DNA from: Turbatrix aceti
Taxonomy: Eukaryota; Nematoda; Chromadorea; Rhabditida; Panagrolaimidae
Direction of reading: 5' to 3'
Length of the DNA: 64,000 nt
NCBI GenBank assembly: GCA_963969345.1
Contig: OZ017768.1
Location: 9,340,193 to 9,404,192 of the forward strand
A model generated the notes under the pieces. That model saw nothing but the letters and a program-made list of their open reading frames with translations, made no database searches and had not been told where the DNA came from. Positions 24,858 to 37,283 of this stretch are shown one piece after another (the stretch's first letter is position 1; every line of letters starts with the position of its first letter). Both the position numbers and the translations under genes were made by a program.

Positions 24858-26800
24858 TTACGGCAACGTGCTAAAAATAAATAAAATAGCATAATAAAAG
24901 AAAAAAAGCAGTCAGCAAAAAATAAACATACAGAGGAGCCAATTCGTCATCCCGTTTGAACAGGGGCTTGAGCGTGCTGAGTTCCTCCTGTTCGGCGCAA
25001 CGAGCAAGAAAAGTCACCAAACTGCCGGATTGCTTGATGGGTCGAAAGAAATCATCGACCTCCTTCTTGCACTCGGGATGCACGTTGTACAGCGCGACGG
25101 CTTCGGCGTAGCCCACCTTGTAGAGCAAAGAAATCGGCGAAAAGACGCTCAGCGGCCGGACCGGGCTGTGGATGACGAGTTCGCCGGGATGCTGCTCGCT
25201 GATGACTAAATTGCTAAAAATGCAACAAAAAAATTGATAATCAAAAAAATTCCATTCGAGACCAAGAAAAAATCAACGAACCAAGGATCGATGGGAGGAA
25301 AGCTTACGATAAACGTAGATTCAGGAAAACCGCCGTTGCCGGGATGAGCTTTGTTGTACTCGACTTTGGCGTGCCACAGGTATGCCTCCATGGATTCTTC
25401 GCGGAGCTTGCGCTCCTTACGTTCAAGACGCATATTCGCAGCGTGACGCTCGGATTCCAACTGCCGGATCTTCTCGTTGGTAGATTTGTTGTAAACATTG
25501 ACACACTGAAAATTTAATTTACGAAACATTATTTTTTTTAATGACGTAATAGAACAAAAAAACAATGGTAAATGTTATTTATGCCTTCATTTACGACATA
25601 TTTTTAAAATCCGTTGTAGGACACAAATATTTTGAAAAAAAAGCATCAAAATGTTTTTTTTTATTTCAGGGCAAAAATCAACTGATTAAAATAACAGTAT
25701 CATGTGAAATAGTCGAAATGATTAAAAAAAACACTAAAAGTTAGTTTAGGTCTTGATACTGAAATTAGATGCAAGATTCAAAAATTTAGAGACGATAACG
25801 TTTCGAAAAACGTTTTTAAAATTTTAGTATTGAAATTACTTGCACACAAAAAACCGAAACTACGGTACTCAATTTGTGACAAAAAAAAATTAATTTTTGA
25901 TTAAATCAAAAATTTAGTTTTTTTTTTATTTAATCGAAATCAAAATTTGAAACGAACCGTAAATCAAATTTTGATATACGGTATATTTTTAGAATTCGCT
26001 ATAAAACACCAAAATTTAGAAAAAATGCATTTCGATAAAAATTTTTACAATTCTAGGCTAAAAATTTTTAGGCCTAAATTTTCCATTTTTTTCTGACAAA
26101 AATAAAAATTTTTTCAGGGCCCAGCTGAATTACAAAAACTCACAATGTCGTCGATCGTCAAATCAATCCACTTGTACTTCTTATCCACCTTTGAAACGCA
26201 TCCAATCGCGGCCAGAACGTTGAGAACGTCATAGGTGCGTCGGCGAACGTTGACAAGATGGCATTCCTCGAGTTGAAGTATTTCAACCATGTTATCCACA
26301 ATCTGAAAAAAAATTAATGCCACCTTTTTTCTCTCCTAAATTTTAGGCCAACTTACGATGTTGTATTCCAGAGAGTCGTGATTCTTGAGAATGTTGCAGA
26401 TCACCGTGGCACAAATCTTGAGGCCCAATCCGCGTACCTGTTCCTGGTCTGAATTAGAGGTCTGATTCTGTTGCGCCGCCACCGAGGCTGACTTGTACCG
26501 GGATCGGTAACGGCGACCAGAAGCAGAAGCAGAAGGATTAGGTGGAATGTGGATCACTGGCTGGGAATTCGGAGATTCCAAAATTCGAAGACACGATACC
26601 AGCTGACTCTCCGGTGCCGGGGGCGGAGCTGAATTGCAGCCGTTCGCCTCGACCGAAGTCAAAAAATCGGAAGAAGGGGGACAATTTTCCTTATCACTGC
26701 CCATTTCATCGTTCAAAATGTCAGCTGGGACATTGAGTGTCGGAGCGGAGCGCTTTGCCGGAACATCGACGCCGGAAAAAGTGGCCAACGAACGCTTCAT
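24858..26800 (-). CDS. TFDP1: Transcription factor DP, E2F dimerisation partner
   Basis: Five exons: 26800-26357, 26302-26144, 25505-25282, 25213-24932 and 24870-24858, in consistent phase, giving 373 residues. A disordered N-terminus leads to the winged-helix DNA-binding domain, which begins GLGLKICATVICNIL and contains the hallmark recognition helix VNVRRRTYDVLNVLAAIG followed by KYKWIDL. This is the DP form rather than the E2F form (YDITNVL). Exon 3 is the coiled coil (LESERHAANMRLERKERKLR), and exons 3-4 are the DP marked-box-like region (STFIVSFPPI, then ELVIHSPV). The end of exon 3 at a GTTCGT donor was chosen because it alone keeps the frame into exon 4. The last exon is 13 bp and codes for only three residues and the stop. 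DP pairs with E2F to control cell-cycle genes. It is head-to-head with SET1. Confidence 0.85.
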
Positions 26801-27079
26801 AAGAAAAAACGGCAAAAAAACAGTGTTAGAAGTCAGCAAAAAGCCATGCTTCAGTCAAAAAAATAGGATTCCAAAAATGGCGGGCAAAAAAGAAGAGAAT
26901 GAAAAAGTCGTTTCAAGTTCACAACACTGGGTGAGCGCGTGCGCATTCACTCTCTTGACTGGTTTTGCAACGAAAATGCATACTCGTTCGCTCAATTTTT
27001 TTGACAGGCTTTTCCTGTTAATTTGTCGTTTCAAATTGCATTGTTTTGTGTCTGATTTGGCTGTTTTCCGGCATATTTT
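26801..27079. promoter_or_regulatory. Shared upstream region of DP and SET1 genes
   Basis: Only 279 bp separate the two divergent start codons (26800 minus, 27080 plus), so both promoters and 5' leaders must fit here or overlap the coding ends. No clear TATA box or E2F site was seen. The bidirectional role is inferred from geometry only. Confidence 0.5.
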
Positions 27080-29463
27080 ATGACCGAAGGAACGGTTGAT
27101 GAACGCTCGGCACCGGAGGCAGCTTCGTTGCCGCCTACGATGCCGAGCTCGTCGACAGCTGCGCTGGTTCATCCGATGCGACCCATTATTACGTTTATGC
27201 AATCTGGATGCTCTGCCATACCGAGGTCGCATCCCTATACCGGTCCATCGTCTTCCACCCACGACCGAACTATCAGTGAGTTGCATTTTGTGTTTTGAGT
27301 ATTGTTGAATGCGTTTTGTGTTCAGGATTGCCGATTGCAAAGCCAATAATCATTGCTCAGCGTCCCAGAATGATATTTTCACCCAAAAAAACACTCTTTG
27401 TACCTCTCAAGCCTGTTTCCCAGTCAAACGTCCTTCGTACTCCCATTTTGGGACCACAAATGAGATTCTTGTCGTCACGTCATCCAACTGCTGCACCGCC
27501 GATTCCAAGGGATGTTGTACTTGCAAAGAAGAGAAATTACCTCGATTATCCGTAAGTTGTTTTTAATATGGTTTTTATGTTTTTTGGTGGATTTTTTAGA
27601 GGAGACAGGCTAGCCGTCTACGATATAACACCCGACAAATGCAGTCGAGTCTGTGAATTTGGCCACAAAACCTACCGTACCGATACCGCGAAATCCGTCA
27701 AGGACAACGTGAAATTCATCAAGCCATGGAACCTGATCTATCAGGCGACCCGAACGACGACGTCTACTGCCGGCGGTAGTCGTACCGTTGTTCCGAAGAA
27801 TGGCGCAGTCAATGGCCGAACCCTGAAAGAGAAAAACGGATGCCTAACTGTCCAGGGTGGTTCCGGGGAACCAAAAACGCCCCAGAAGCGGAAGCTCGTA
27901 GTTGTCGGAGACGTCGAAGTTGCCAAAAAACGTCTTCGTCTCGACACCGAGCCGGGTACCGTACCCAAACCAGCGAGAATCCGTTCAAAAGCTGACGAAG
28001 TCTTCACTGGATTTTACAACGCTCGTGTGAGTTTTTTTGGCCTAAAAATTTTTGGTTCATGTTTTTTTGGGTTTTAGACTCCTTCGCTGGAAGACTCGAG
28101 ATACCTCTACTTCGCAGCTCGTCGCTTCATGTCTTCACCCGAATTTGAGGAGTATTCGAAGCTTTTTTCGACCGTTGTCGGCCTTCTCCCGCCTCCGCAG
28201 CGTTTTCGTCGCATTCCGGACACGCATAACGCCAATCCGGATATTGCATCGCTCCTCAAGTTTTTGACAAACTATCCCGTTCGTCCGGATCCGGGAATTG
28301 TAAGGGTATTCCACACCGAAGAGGATCAGAGCTTTGCGGATTCACACGTCGAATACGACGATCCTCAGCTTGCCGATCTCACAATTCTTCCACACGGCTC
28401 GTGCTCACGGGTTTTGTCGTACAACTTTGGCAAGAGCAATTGGTACCGAAAGTCGACGCCCAACGGTGTATTGACTTTTGAAGGACGCAACTTTATTCAG
28501 GTTACCAGTGAGGTAGGTTTTTTTGGGTTTCTCGGCAACAATTCGGGCCTAGGGGGGTTTATAGACTTTTGGTTACTTTTTTTGGGGTAAAAAGGGTTGT
28601 ATCAGTTTATTTAGGTATAAAAAAGACAGAAAACGAGCGTTTTTTGGAATACAACCGTAATTTGGCGAAAAAAGTTATCTAAAATTTAGAAAACGGACTC
28701 TTGCGGCGAAAAAATTACGTTCTCTTCTTTTTTGCCTAAATGTTTACCTACACTTGAGAAAACAATGGTTTCACCACGAAAAGTTAAACTTTATCGTAAC
28801 TTCATGTTTTTTCGTAAAATTTTGACTTTGTTGTTTTTTTATGATTTTTTACGTTCATTTTTTTCAGGACGAACAAGCAATTCTCAAGCTGAAGGACAAC
28901 CGGGTGAAAAACCGTGCCCAGCTGCAATACGATGTGCCGGATGTTCAGAAAATCGACGCTTTTGTTCGAAACAACTCTCTTGAGGTTTGTTTTTCATTTT
29001 TGACTGTTCAAACTCATTTTTTGCTCATTTTCAGACTCTTGGATTGCTCAAGTTCGCAAAGTCACCAATTCACGGCTACGGTCTCTTTGCGCTTGCCGAA
29101 ATCGAACCCGGACAACTGATCATCGAATACGTGGGCGAAAAGATTCGTACGGAAGTCTCGAATGTTCGGGAGAAAAAGTACCAACGCTCCGGCATTGGAT
29201 CGTCGTACCTCTTCCGCCTCGACAACGATTGGGTCATCGATGCGACGAAGGAAGGCAACATTGCACGCTTCATCAACCACTGCTGCCAGCCCAATTGCTA
29301 CGCCAGAATTAACTCGCAGAATGGCACAAAGCGTATCGATATCATCAGCAAAACTTTTATCCACAAAGGCGAAGAACTCACGTATGATTACAAGTTTCCG
29401 TTCGAAGAAACCAAGATTGTATGCCACTGCGGAGCCAAGACCTGCAAAAATTTCCTGAACTAA
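27080..29463 (+). CDS. SET1: SET1-type histone H3K4 methyltransferase
   Basis: Six exons: 27080-27275, 27326-27551, 27600-28026, 28078-28512, 28868-28984 and 29035-29463, giving 609 residues. The C-terminal exon is a complete SET and post-SET domain: GYGLFA and IIEYVG early, GIGSSYLFRLDNDWVIDATK, the catalytic and SAM-binding NHCCQPNCYA, YDYKF, and the post-SET CHCGAKTCKNFLN. The spacing and the GIGSSYLF and FINHCC motifs are those of the Set1/SETD1 family, the catalytic subunit of COMPASS, rather than of MLL (no FYRN/FYRC) or SUV39. Exon 5 (KLKDNRVKNRAQLQYDV) corresponds to the N-SET region. No RRM is visible and the protein is much shorter than typical SETD1 proteins. Either the N-terminus is reduced or further exons exist that I did not find. 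Confidence 0.9.
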
Positions 29464-29838
29464 CGATGAACTCTTTTTCCCCTCCTCTCTTCATTACAAG
29501 GACTCAGCAACAACAACAACAGCTACGACTTTTGAATCACAGTTTTTCATCCAATTTTTTTCTTTTTTCTTTATAATTTCCCCCATCTCATCCATTTTTT
29601 TGTTGTTTTCTGTGTGCATGCGGTGAGTCGTGTCTATACATTTTGTGTACAGTAACTAATGTAATTGCATTGGTAAAACATGCTTTGCTGGATTTGACGT
29701 GCAAAATGACAAAAAAATGCAGATTATAAGATTTCAGGGTTCTTGGCACGAAAAAATGAAATTTTCGTGTCGAGAATCAGGAAGTTTAAGAGTAATTTCT
29801 TGTTTATTCATTTATTTTCAAAGAAAATTCATCGTTTT
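29464..29838. other. Intergenic 3' flanks of SET1 and collagen
   Basis: AT-rich tail-to-tail spacer. On the minus strand two AATAAA signals (plus-strand TTTATT at 29803-29808 and 29811-29816) sit 23-36 bp after the collagen stop and are its likely polyadenylation signals. No other feature was seen. Confidence 0.6.
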
Positions 29839-30781
29839 TCATACTTTCACAACTCGACGTTTCTTATTTCTCGGCGGACAAGGACAGTACTGAGCATCTG
29901 AGCCGGGAATCCCCAGGCCACCAGGTAATCCGAGTGTTCCGGGTTCTCCATTGTCGCCCGGCGCTCCAGGAAGGCCGGTTGAGCCTGGTGGTCCTGGAGG
30001 TCCCGTACCACTTGCATTTGATCCAGGTGATCCTGGCTGACCGATGACGCCCTGGGGTCCAGGCGGTCCCTTGGGGCCAGGTAGTCCGGGACCCTTGTTG
30101 AAATCTGCTCCTGGTTCTCCGACTCTCCCGGCTTCCCCAGGTGCTCCAGGTTCACCGGCATCTCCCGGAGGACCTGGAGGACCGACGCTCGGGGCGGTGG
30201 ATTCATACGTTTGTCCGGGCTCGCCGTCTGGGCCGGGGGGACCAGGTGGGCCAGGTGTGCCCGCGGGTCCGGGGGGACCGGTGGCGCACTGAATGCATCC
30301 ACGCGTGCCAATGCCACCGGTGATTAGCGCGATTCCTGAGATTCCGGGAGCTCCGGCTGGTCCGGGGAGGCCGTCGAGGCCTCGCTTACCGGGACGACCT
30401 CGAGGGCCTCGGGGTCCGGAAGGGCAACTGGGGGGTGATGAGCTGCATTCTGAAAATTTTTGGGTTAAAAAAATTTGGGTGAAAATGAAAAAAATATTTA
30501 CGGCATTTAGAGTTGAGTTTGGGCTTCCCAGGTTGTTTGGGGAATGGTTTTGGTGGTTTTTTGTTGTAGGCCGCCGCGCGTTTGGATACTGTAGGGTGTC
30601 TCCAGTCCATCATGTCACTCCACGCGTCGGCTGCCAGAGCCTTAAACTCGGACATGTCTTCGCTGATTTCTTCATGGAGCGAAGTGATGTCCGATGCGAT
30701 GTAACTCATGGAAGCGATGCAGCCGACGATGACGACGACGATGGCGGCTTGGAGCGCCTGGAGAACCCGGGGATTGTGCAT
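29839..30781 (-). CDS. Cuticle collagen
   Basis: Two exons (30781-30502 and 30449-29839) joined in phase 1, giving 296 residues, the usual size of nematode cuticle collagens. The N-terminus is the nematode cuticle collagen domain: one membrane or signal-anchor helix ([20 protein letters not shown]) followed by [16 protein letters not shown] and a basic cleavage-type site (VSKR). Exon 2 holds Gly-X-Y blocks separated by Cys-containing interruptions ([22 protein letters not shown]) and ends in the characteristic YCPCPP motif plus a basic tail. Such proteins are secreted by the hypodermis, cleaved, trimerised and cross-linked into the cuticle. This gene is the best single clue that the host is a nematode. 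Confidence 0.97.
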
Positions 30782-31954
30782 TTTTCCTGGAACGCAGAAT
30801 CTGAACCGAATGACTGAAATTAGCCAGGCCAGATGCCGTTTTATAACTTTTCCTGAAAAAAACCGGTTGGGACAAAAAAAAAGTAGGATTGTGTTTGGTT
30901 ACGGATCACGTGAAAGGGCAAAAGGACATGAGTGGTGTCACTTGATCTGACGACGTAACTTTTATTTTTCATGCGTATGCATCCGGTAAAGTTTTTTTAT
31001 GCATTTAAAAAAAATACTTAGTTCCATATTTTCTTACCACTGGAATTGTGCAAGTGGTGACGGGTGTGACGACAAACTGGTTTGAGACTTACGACAAAGA
31101 AGAAACCTGCGCGCCGCGGCGTCTAATGTAAGATACTTGAGAGACTGAACTTGACTCTAATCTCATCACTTGAACCGAAGCCCAATCAGGCCCGGTTTGG
31201 CCTTCCGCAACCGAAGAGTGTTCAATTTTTTGTCAAACTAAAAATGTTTTTGAACATCGTTGAACAAACGCTCAAAAAAATCAAAAAAAGCGATGAATTT
31301 AGGCTAAAAACACATTTTCTCTGTTATCTCTGCTCTTGGTTTAGACGCATGCAAGATTTTGGCAACCAAACATTTTTGAGGTCTTCTCCTGAAATAATAT
31401 TTGGTTTAATTACCACAGTTTTCGTTCGCATATCGGAGCGGTGACTTTGAATTCATTCTGATACGTGAATAATAATTGTGGTTTGAAACTTTGGAACGAT
31501 GATTAGTGACCGAGATGGCAGATCAGATCATTTGCTCGTCATTAATTTATAAATGTCTGACGCAAACGTGATCAAAAAAAGTTTTATGAGTTCAAAAAAA
31601 GAGAAATTTTGGAGACTTGGCTTAAAGTCTTCCCTGCATCAAAAAAATGGTACGCAAAAGGCACGTTTTTCTGTACGCAGACGCACGCGTGCGCTCGCTG
31701 CTTTTGCGTTTTGTTTTGCAAGTTTTTTGCAAAGTGTGTGTTACTAAATAGCTCAACCTGGATCTAAAAATTTTGGTAATTTTGCCCGCCAAAAAAGTTT
31801 TCATGAAGACAACAACTACTTTTTAGATCAAAAATTGTTTGTTTCCTACAATTTTTCAGTACCATAATTATTATTTTTTTGTTTTTCGTCAACTTCTATT
31901 ATTTCAACCCATGCTTTATCCAAGAAAACTGTCATATTTAATTTTGGATTGTTG
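30782..31954. other. Intergenic region between collagen and mannosidase A
   Basis: Non-coding by my reading. It contains the promoter of the collagen (start 30781, minus strand) and the 3' flank of mannosidase A. One 12-base match to the first bases of the SL1 spliced leader occurs at 31403-31414, but no functional SL gene structure was seen. Confidence 0.5.
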
Positions 31955-34900
31955 TTAGAGGGGTGTCGATAAAGGTAGTATTTCGACAAGAAGTGATTTT
32001 ATTTCCGTGGGTAGAATTTGGATTACGAAAGTTTCTAAAAAAATTAAGCGTTTATAATTATGAACTGTGGATTAACCAACCTTTAGAAGCCTCAGTCAGT
32101 ACTCTGTTAGTCCGGTTCCAGTCCTTCGGCTTCTGCATGACCGCCCCCTGGGTCTTGGTTGCCGCCAGGTTGACCTCCTGGAGGGAAATCACAGAAATGC
32201 CGGTCAGAAGGTCGGATACGTCGATGGATACGGGCTTGACCAGCGTCTTTCCCTCGGTGTTGGACAAAAAGTGTTCCAAGCGAAGAAGCAGCTTTGTGGG
32301 ACCCAACTGGTCGAGAGTCAGGATGTTGACGTTTTTAGGCAGAGCTTTGGAGATGCCAGTGAAACTCGATAACAAAGGATGAGACGTTGTCCCTTTCGGA
32401 AGGGGACTGACGGCGACCACGGGCAGGTGATAGAGCTCGAGCGCGGCCTGTCGGTGTTCCTGTTCGTGTTCCGTGTCTGTAGGGGTCAGAAGAAGCCAGT
32501 GCCGTCCGCGAACTACGATACCACGGTCGTTTACGGTCTCGTTGAGAGCTTGGTCGACGCCGAAGTGATCGTCCATGAAAAGTCGTCTGTGAAGCTGAAA
32601 AGAAAAATATTGTTTGACTGTTTGTCTTTCCCCGGTTACGATACCATGAGTTCAACTTGCCCGTCGGCAAGCGACGATCCTCCCTGGCTACGATCGGTCA
32701 GGATAGAAAGTTGATTAGTTGCATCCGAAATGATGATTTTGTTGGCTACCGGATAGTAATTTCCGGCAACCGGTTCTGTGCCTTCGTATTTCGAATAAGG
32801 ATATGCGTTTCGTCTGAAATATCGTTACCATAGGCATATTTGGTAAATGGAAATATAAGACTCACGTTCTCTTCAAAATCTGCTTTCCGTTACTATCCGT
32901 GTAAAACACTCCCTGATTAGCAATAGCGGGTACCGTATACCGAGTAACAACTTCCTGACCAATGTTGTCCGGTAGCGGACCAACAATCCAGTCAAATTCA
33001 ATCTTAGGATCGTTGACCCGTAGACGAATGATCTGACTGATGTATCCGTTGATTTTTTGGCGAACTTCTTGGACAACTTTGCCCCGGACGACAGTGGCCG
33101 AAACCGTTACATTGGCATGCTGATAGGCAAAAGCTGTGCCATTCGGATTAAAGATGTACGCACCGGATGGCTGGGGCTCCTGTGCGACAGGGTTGTAGTA
33201 CAGAAATTCTTGAGACAGCGGTATAGCCGTATTCGTGTTAGAGTTACGGTAGAATGCCAGGCGTCCGGATGTAAAAGTCAGTTCAACAATACCGTTACTG
33301 ATTGTTATATTGTTCGACGGAACAGACACTGCTTGTTGGGAGGGCACGGCGATGTGATCGACAGTTGCAGAGTCGGATACGAAAACGGTTGTGTATCCCA
33401 GAGCTGGCAGGGTTACGGGAACGTGCAGGGTGTAAACGGCGGTGTCGTTGACGTTGAATTGGTCAGGAGGCAAAAATGCGAGGAGAAGATCGAACGGAAT
33501 TGGCTTTCTACCATCCGTAGTTACGGTGACGTTCTTACGGTAGTAAGGGATACTGATTACGGTGGATATGGATTTGCTGAGGCCGTTGAATACTGTTAGG
33601 GCAAGGTTGGTGTATTTTCTGAAGAAAAAGTTGCGCACACGTTTTCCAACATTTTTCTATAAAAACGAACCTTGCTGGTTCACAAATACTCTCATTAGCC
33701 AAAAGGCAAAGTTCGAAGGGTGTAACAGCGCCTTGTGCTTTGGATAACTTTTGAACCGCCTTGTTGAGCACATCAGTGCCCACCTGGATGCCACGCAGGA
33801 GTCGGCCTTCGTAGTCAAAAGTTACTCTCTCCCGAGACGTTCCTCTAAAAATCCCACATTGTCTGTGTTGTAACGGAAACTGTATATCCTACGTCACGGC
33901 GTCATGATGTTGGGCCAGGCCAACGGCGCGCTCGAACACCTCCACCTGAGGCGACTCTAGGCCAGCCAGGGCGTCGAATGCTTTGACGAGTTGGAGGTAA
34001 GCCGAAGCCTGGCGAACGAGGCCCTTCATCAGGGCTTTGCTCGTGAAATAGCCGGTCCAGTAGCTTTGACCCGCGGACGCGTAAGGAAAGAAATCGCTCT
34101 TACGCGATGGAAGTTTCAGTTCCGTGTTCATGACGTACTTCACGTAGCACGCTGGGGTCGAGTAAGCTGCTTGGATTTTTGTTGTGTTCGACTAAGATGC
34201 ATTTTTTTGATTTGGAGAAATGTGATAAAAAAATAGTACTCACTCTTGCATTTATAGCTTTCAGAAGTTTGTCCAGATTCTTGTAAAACAAGTTCGCGTT
34301 ACTGTATGTAAAATCGTTACCCATCAGGACCATGACATTTCGATGGCGTTGGTGTTCCACCTGTTTGAGAACATGATTTAGAAATTCGTCTGTCTTACGA
34401 TCCAGATTATAGCCCTGAAGTTCGTGTCGATCTTGAATCGGCTCATCCGTGCAGAGAGAGTCGAAGCAAAAGTTATCGTAAGGTCCGTAATGCCCGAGGT
34501 AGAACTGTCCTGTTAGGATTTGGTTTGTTCCTCAAAAGTTAAAAACAAAAATAAAAAAAAAATAAAGATAAACTTTTTGGAAACTCACGAATATCATCAC
34601 TGGTAGCCCATAAAAACTCCAAACTTTTGTCTTTGACCCGTTCTGCATGCTCGATGTAGTGTGCGCGTGCAAAAAACAAAGCTTCGTATCCAATATCGGC
34701 AGCAATATTTGCGTGTTCCCTGGAATGACCAAAGGGATCGATCTGCCAGGCGACTTTTGGGCGACCGCACTCGCCGTACGAAGCGTTGAGCTTTCTCAGG
34801 CCAAGTGTGTACTGGTCGATGATGTCGGTGTAGTGCGTGGCGGCTTCGTCCGGTTGCACCCAACCTCCGCCGATGATTTCAATCTGTCCCGATGCCACGA

Positions 34901-35675
34901 GCTTTGCAAAACGAGCATTGTCTTCGGGGCCGTGGGCTTCGAGCCAGCGTGTGAGGAACCCTGTCTCGGCAAAGTTGAATTTTTTTGATGGATCACGTTC
35001 GAGTTCTATGAGTACCGTGTTGTAGATTGAATCAACGCCAATTGGTATTTCTCTTGGTCGGACTGAAAAAAAAGTATAAATTATAAGTTGTTGCATAAAG
35101 TTCATCCACATTTTGAGTTTTTCCTATTTTTGTCGAATTTGTTTCAATTCACGGTCTCACAAAAATTGCTCAGCGTTATCTGGAATATCAAGGCTGGTCT
35201 GCTGTACAACACCCTCCGTACAGCCCCTAACTTTCCCCAACAGACTACTACTTCTTTAGGTTGCTGACATGAGACTTGCGCAACATACATACGATTCAAC
35301 AATCTCGACCACCTTAAAACTGAGTGAGGTTGACAGATTTCCGTTTGTTTCAAAACTATTTTTCAAGTAAAAATCATAAAACCATTTTTCTGGTAAAAAT
35401 CATTACGTCGCGCGTAGTATTCGTCAACGGTCACGATCCATCCTAAGTCATCGTGTGTGTGACAGATGAAGTGAATGTTGATATTCTTATCAACACTGGA
35501 ACCACTTGATGAAAATACGGGGCACGTCTAAAAGCCCGCGTGTAATAATCTCGTATGAAAAAAAATAAAGACTCACATCCCACGAACACGTAGATTTGCA
35601 TTTACAAAATGTGACGATAAGAAGGAGGAAGGCAATAAAAATCTTGATTGCCCGTTGACTCTTATGCGTAATCAT
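31955..35675 (-). CDS. MAN2B1: Lysosomal-type alpha-mannosidase (GH38), copy A
   Basis: Ten exons: 35675-35577, 35527-35407, 35062-34589, 34509-34244, 34191-33893, 33844-33671, 33618-32866, 32813-32645, 32594-32081 and 32034-31955, all phases consistent, giving 982 residues. It has a hydrophobic signal segment ([15 protein letters not shown]). The GH38 metal site HTHDDLGW is near residues 56-63, the nucleophile Asp in [10 protein letters not shown] near 182, then [18 protein letters not shown] and HHDAVTGTSR. The C-terminal beta domains include [18 protein letters not shown]. The enzyme removes alpha-linked mannose from N-glycans in lysosomes. I chose the ATG at 35675, not the in-frame ATG at 35708. 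A CTTTTAG acceptor-like site lies 10 bp before it in both gene copies, and copy B has a frameshift and stop upstream of that point. Confidence 0.93.
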
Positions 35676-37283
35676 TTGCAATAGCCTAAAAGTTTTGTAC
35701 ATATTCATGTTATCACAGTTAAAAAAATTTAGAATTCTCTCTAAATACTTTTGTATAAAACATTTGGGGTAAGAAAAACCGCGTGAGCAAATTGGGGGGT
35801 AATTTCACACGAATTTCCAAACGTTACAAAAAACGGGAGGGGTACGAATATTCAAACACCTAAATATGAGGGGATGCAGCCCAAACTGTTCTTTAAAAAA
35901 CTAACAGCGGGTTTGTTGTGATCAATGGGGGCCGTTGTATAGTAGCCCCAAAAATTTTATAAACATCACAAAATGGTTCAACATCCGTGAATTGTTTACA
36001 TTATATCATTTAGCTTTAAATAAATTGCAAAGTGCAGGTTGGCATTGAATTTCTGGCGAATAACAGTAATGGAGACTCTTAAACGCAAAAAAAGTCTAAA
36101 GGATGAGTTATGGCAAGAAATCGACCCCCCTCCCTCCCACTAGGGTTTCAGCGGGTTCTGAATCGGGTCGGGGAAGGGGGCAGAGGTAGTCGGAGGAAAT
36201 TTTCCCCCGACGAGGACAGATCTAGTCAGGGACGGGGAAAATTGCCCTCGAGTTTAACAGCTCACCAGAAAAAATCGAAAAAAATGGTGTCAAAAAGGTA
36301 CCAATTTGCCTTAAAACGAAAAACGAGGCTTATTTTGATTAAATTTTTCGTATTTCGCGCTGTTTTTTACCTATTTGTGTTGTTTTTGAACGATTTTACG
36401 CGTTTGACTCCAAATTTTGTTCAATGGTGAGGGCAGGTTTCGTCGGGGACGGGGAATTTTACCCCCGTCGGGGGCAGGATCAGACGGAGACGGTGTCGGG
36501 GGGCCACCCCCGAGGGAGTCCCCCCGGAGACGAGGGGGGGCTGAAACCCTACCCCCCGACTCGAGAGACTGAAATTTACGCTGTCTGTCGGGTATAAATA
36601 GCAAAGCATCCGTTAGAAAAATTGCAAGGCTTCTATTTATAGAATTCACTCTGGTATTTTTTATGAAAACAATCACGTCTAAATTTTTATAACAATCGAA
36701 ACAATTGAAAGAAGACAAAGAAGTCCGAAATAATTGCACTGCTAATAGAATTTCAAAAATTATTTTTCAAAAAAATTTGAACAAAGACAGATATTTTACT
36801 TTTCAGATGTTCTGTGTCTTATTAGTGGTAAGCACCTATAGAAAGGGTGAAAATGGGTGGGAAGAGAGAGAAAAAAGGTAACAACTCACATAATTCCTCG
36901 TCGGGGCGGGTTCCTGGGTGAGCATGTGTGCAGGAGCGCAAGCGACAGGTCACTAGGATTTGAGAGATGTCCAAAAAGAGCAGGATTGAAGTTTGTTGGT
37001 CAATCACAACAAAGGTCGGAAATACAACAGGAACAAAACGTAGAAAAAGAGACAGAGATGAAGTAGGCCTAAAAACGGTATTCAACTGCGAGAAAAGAGG
37101 AAGGCAGCAACGAGTAAGAGGTCGGCCTCCCGCCAAGCTGTGAATCGCGGGGAGACCCAAGTGCGCGTGCGCATGTGCAGCAAAAGCGACAATTTTTTGA
37201 ATTTAAAAATCATAAATATTATTTTTTGCCTGCGGTCAACATTTATTCTTTTCACACCATGTTTTATCCAAAAAACAGCGTTG
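35676..37283. other. Spacer between the two mannosidase genes
   Basis: Non-coding. It must hold the promoter of copy A and the 3' flank of copy B. The central 0.46 kb is a GC-rich inverted element listed separately; the remainder is AT-rich without recognisable genes. Confidence 0.5.
36117..36575. repeat. GC-rich foldback element in mannosidase spacer
   Basis: Left arm: CCCCCCTCCCTCCC, TAGGGTTTCAGC, then GACGGGGAAAATTGCCC. Right arm: GACGGGGAATTTTACCCCCG, then long G/C runs, then GCTGAAACCCTACCCCCCGA, the inverse of the left TAGGGTTTCAGC. An AT-rich core lies between about 36255 and 36420. Arms of high G+C around an AT-rich centre suggest a non-autonomous foldback insertion. There is no transposase frame. 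Confidence 0.55.

Noticed and set aside
29847..30323. Plus-strand Gly-Pro-rich frames opposite the collagen
   Set aside because: They are the antisense of Gly-X-Y codons; the true gene is on the minus strand with proper N-terminus and tail.
31403..31414. GGTTTAATTACC, identical to the first 12 bases of the SL1 spliced leader
   Set aside because: The next bases diverge, no GT donor follows at the leader end, and no Sm-type AATTTTTGG site is present, so a spliced-leader RNA gene is not supported.
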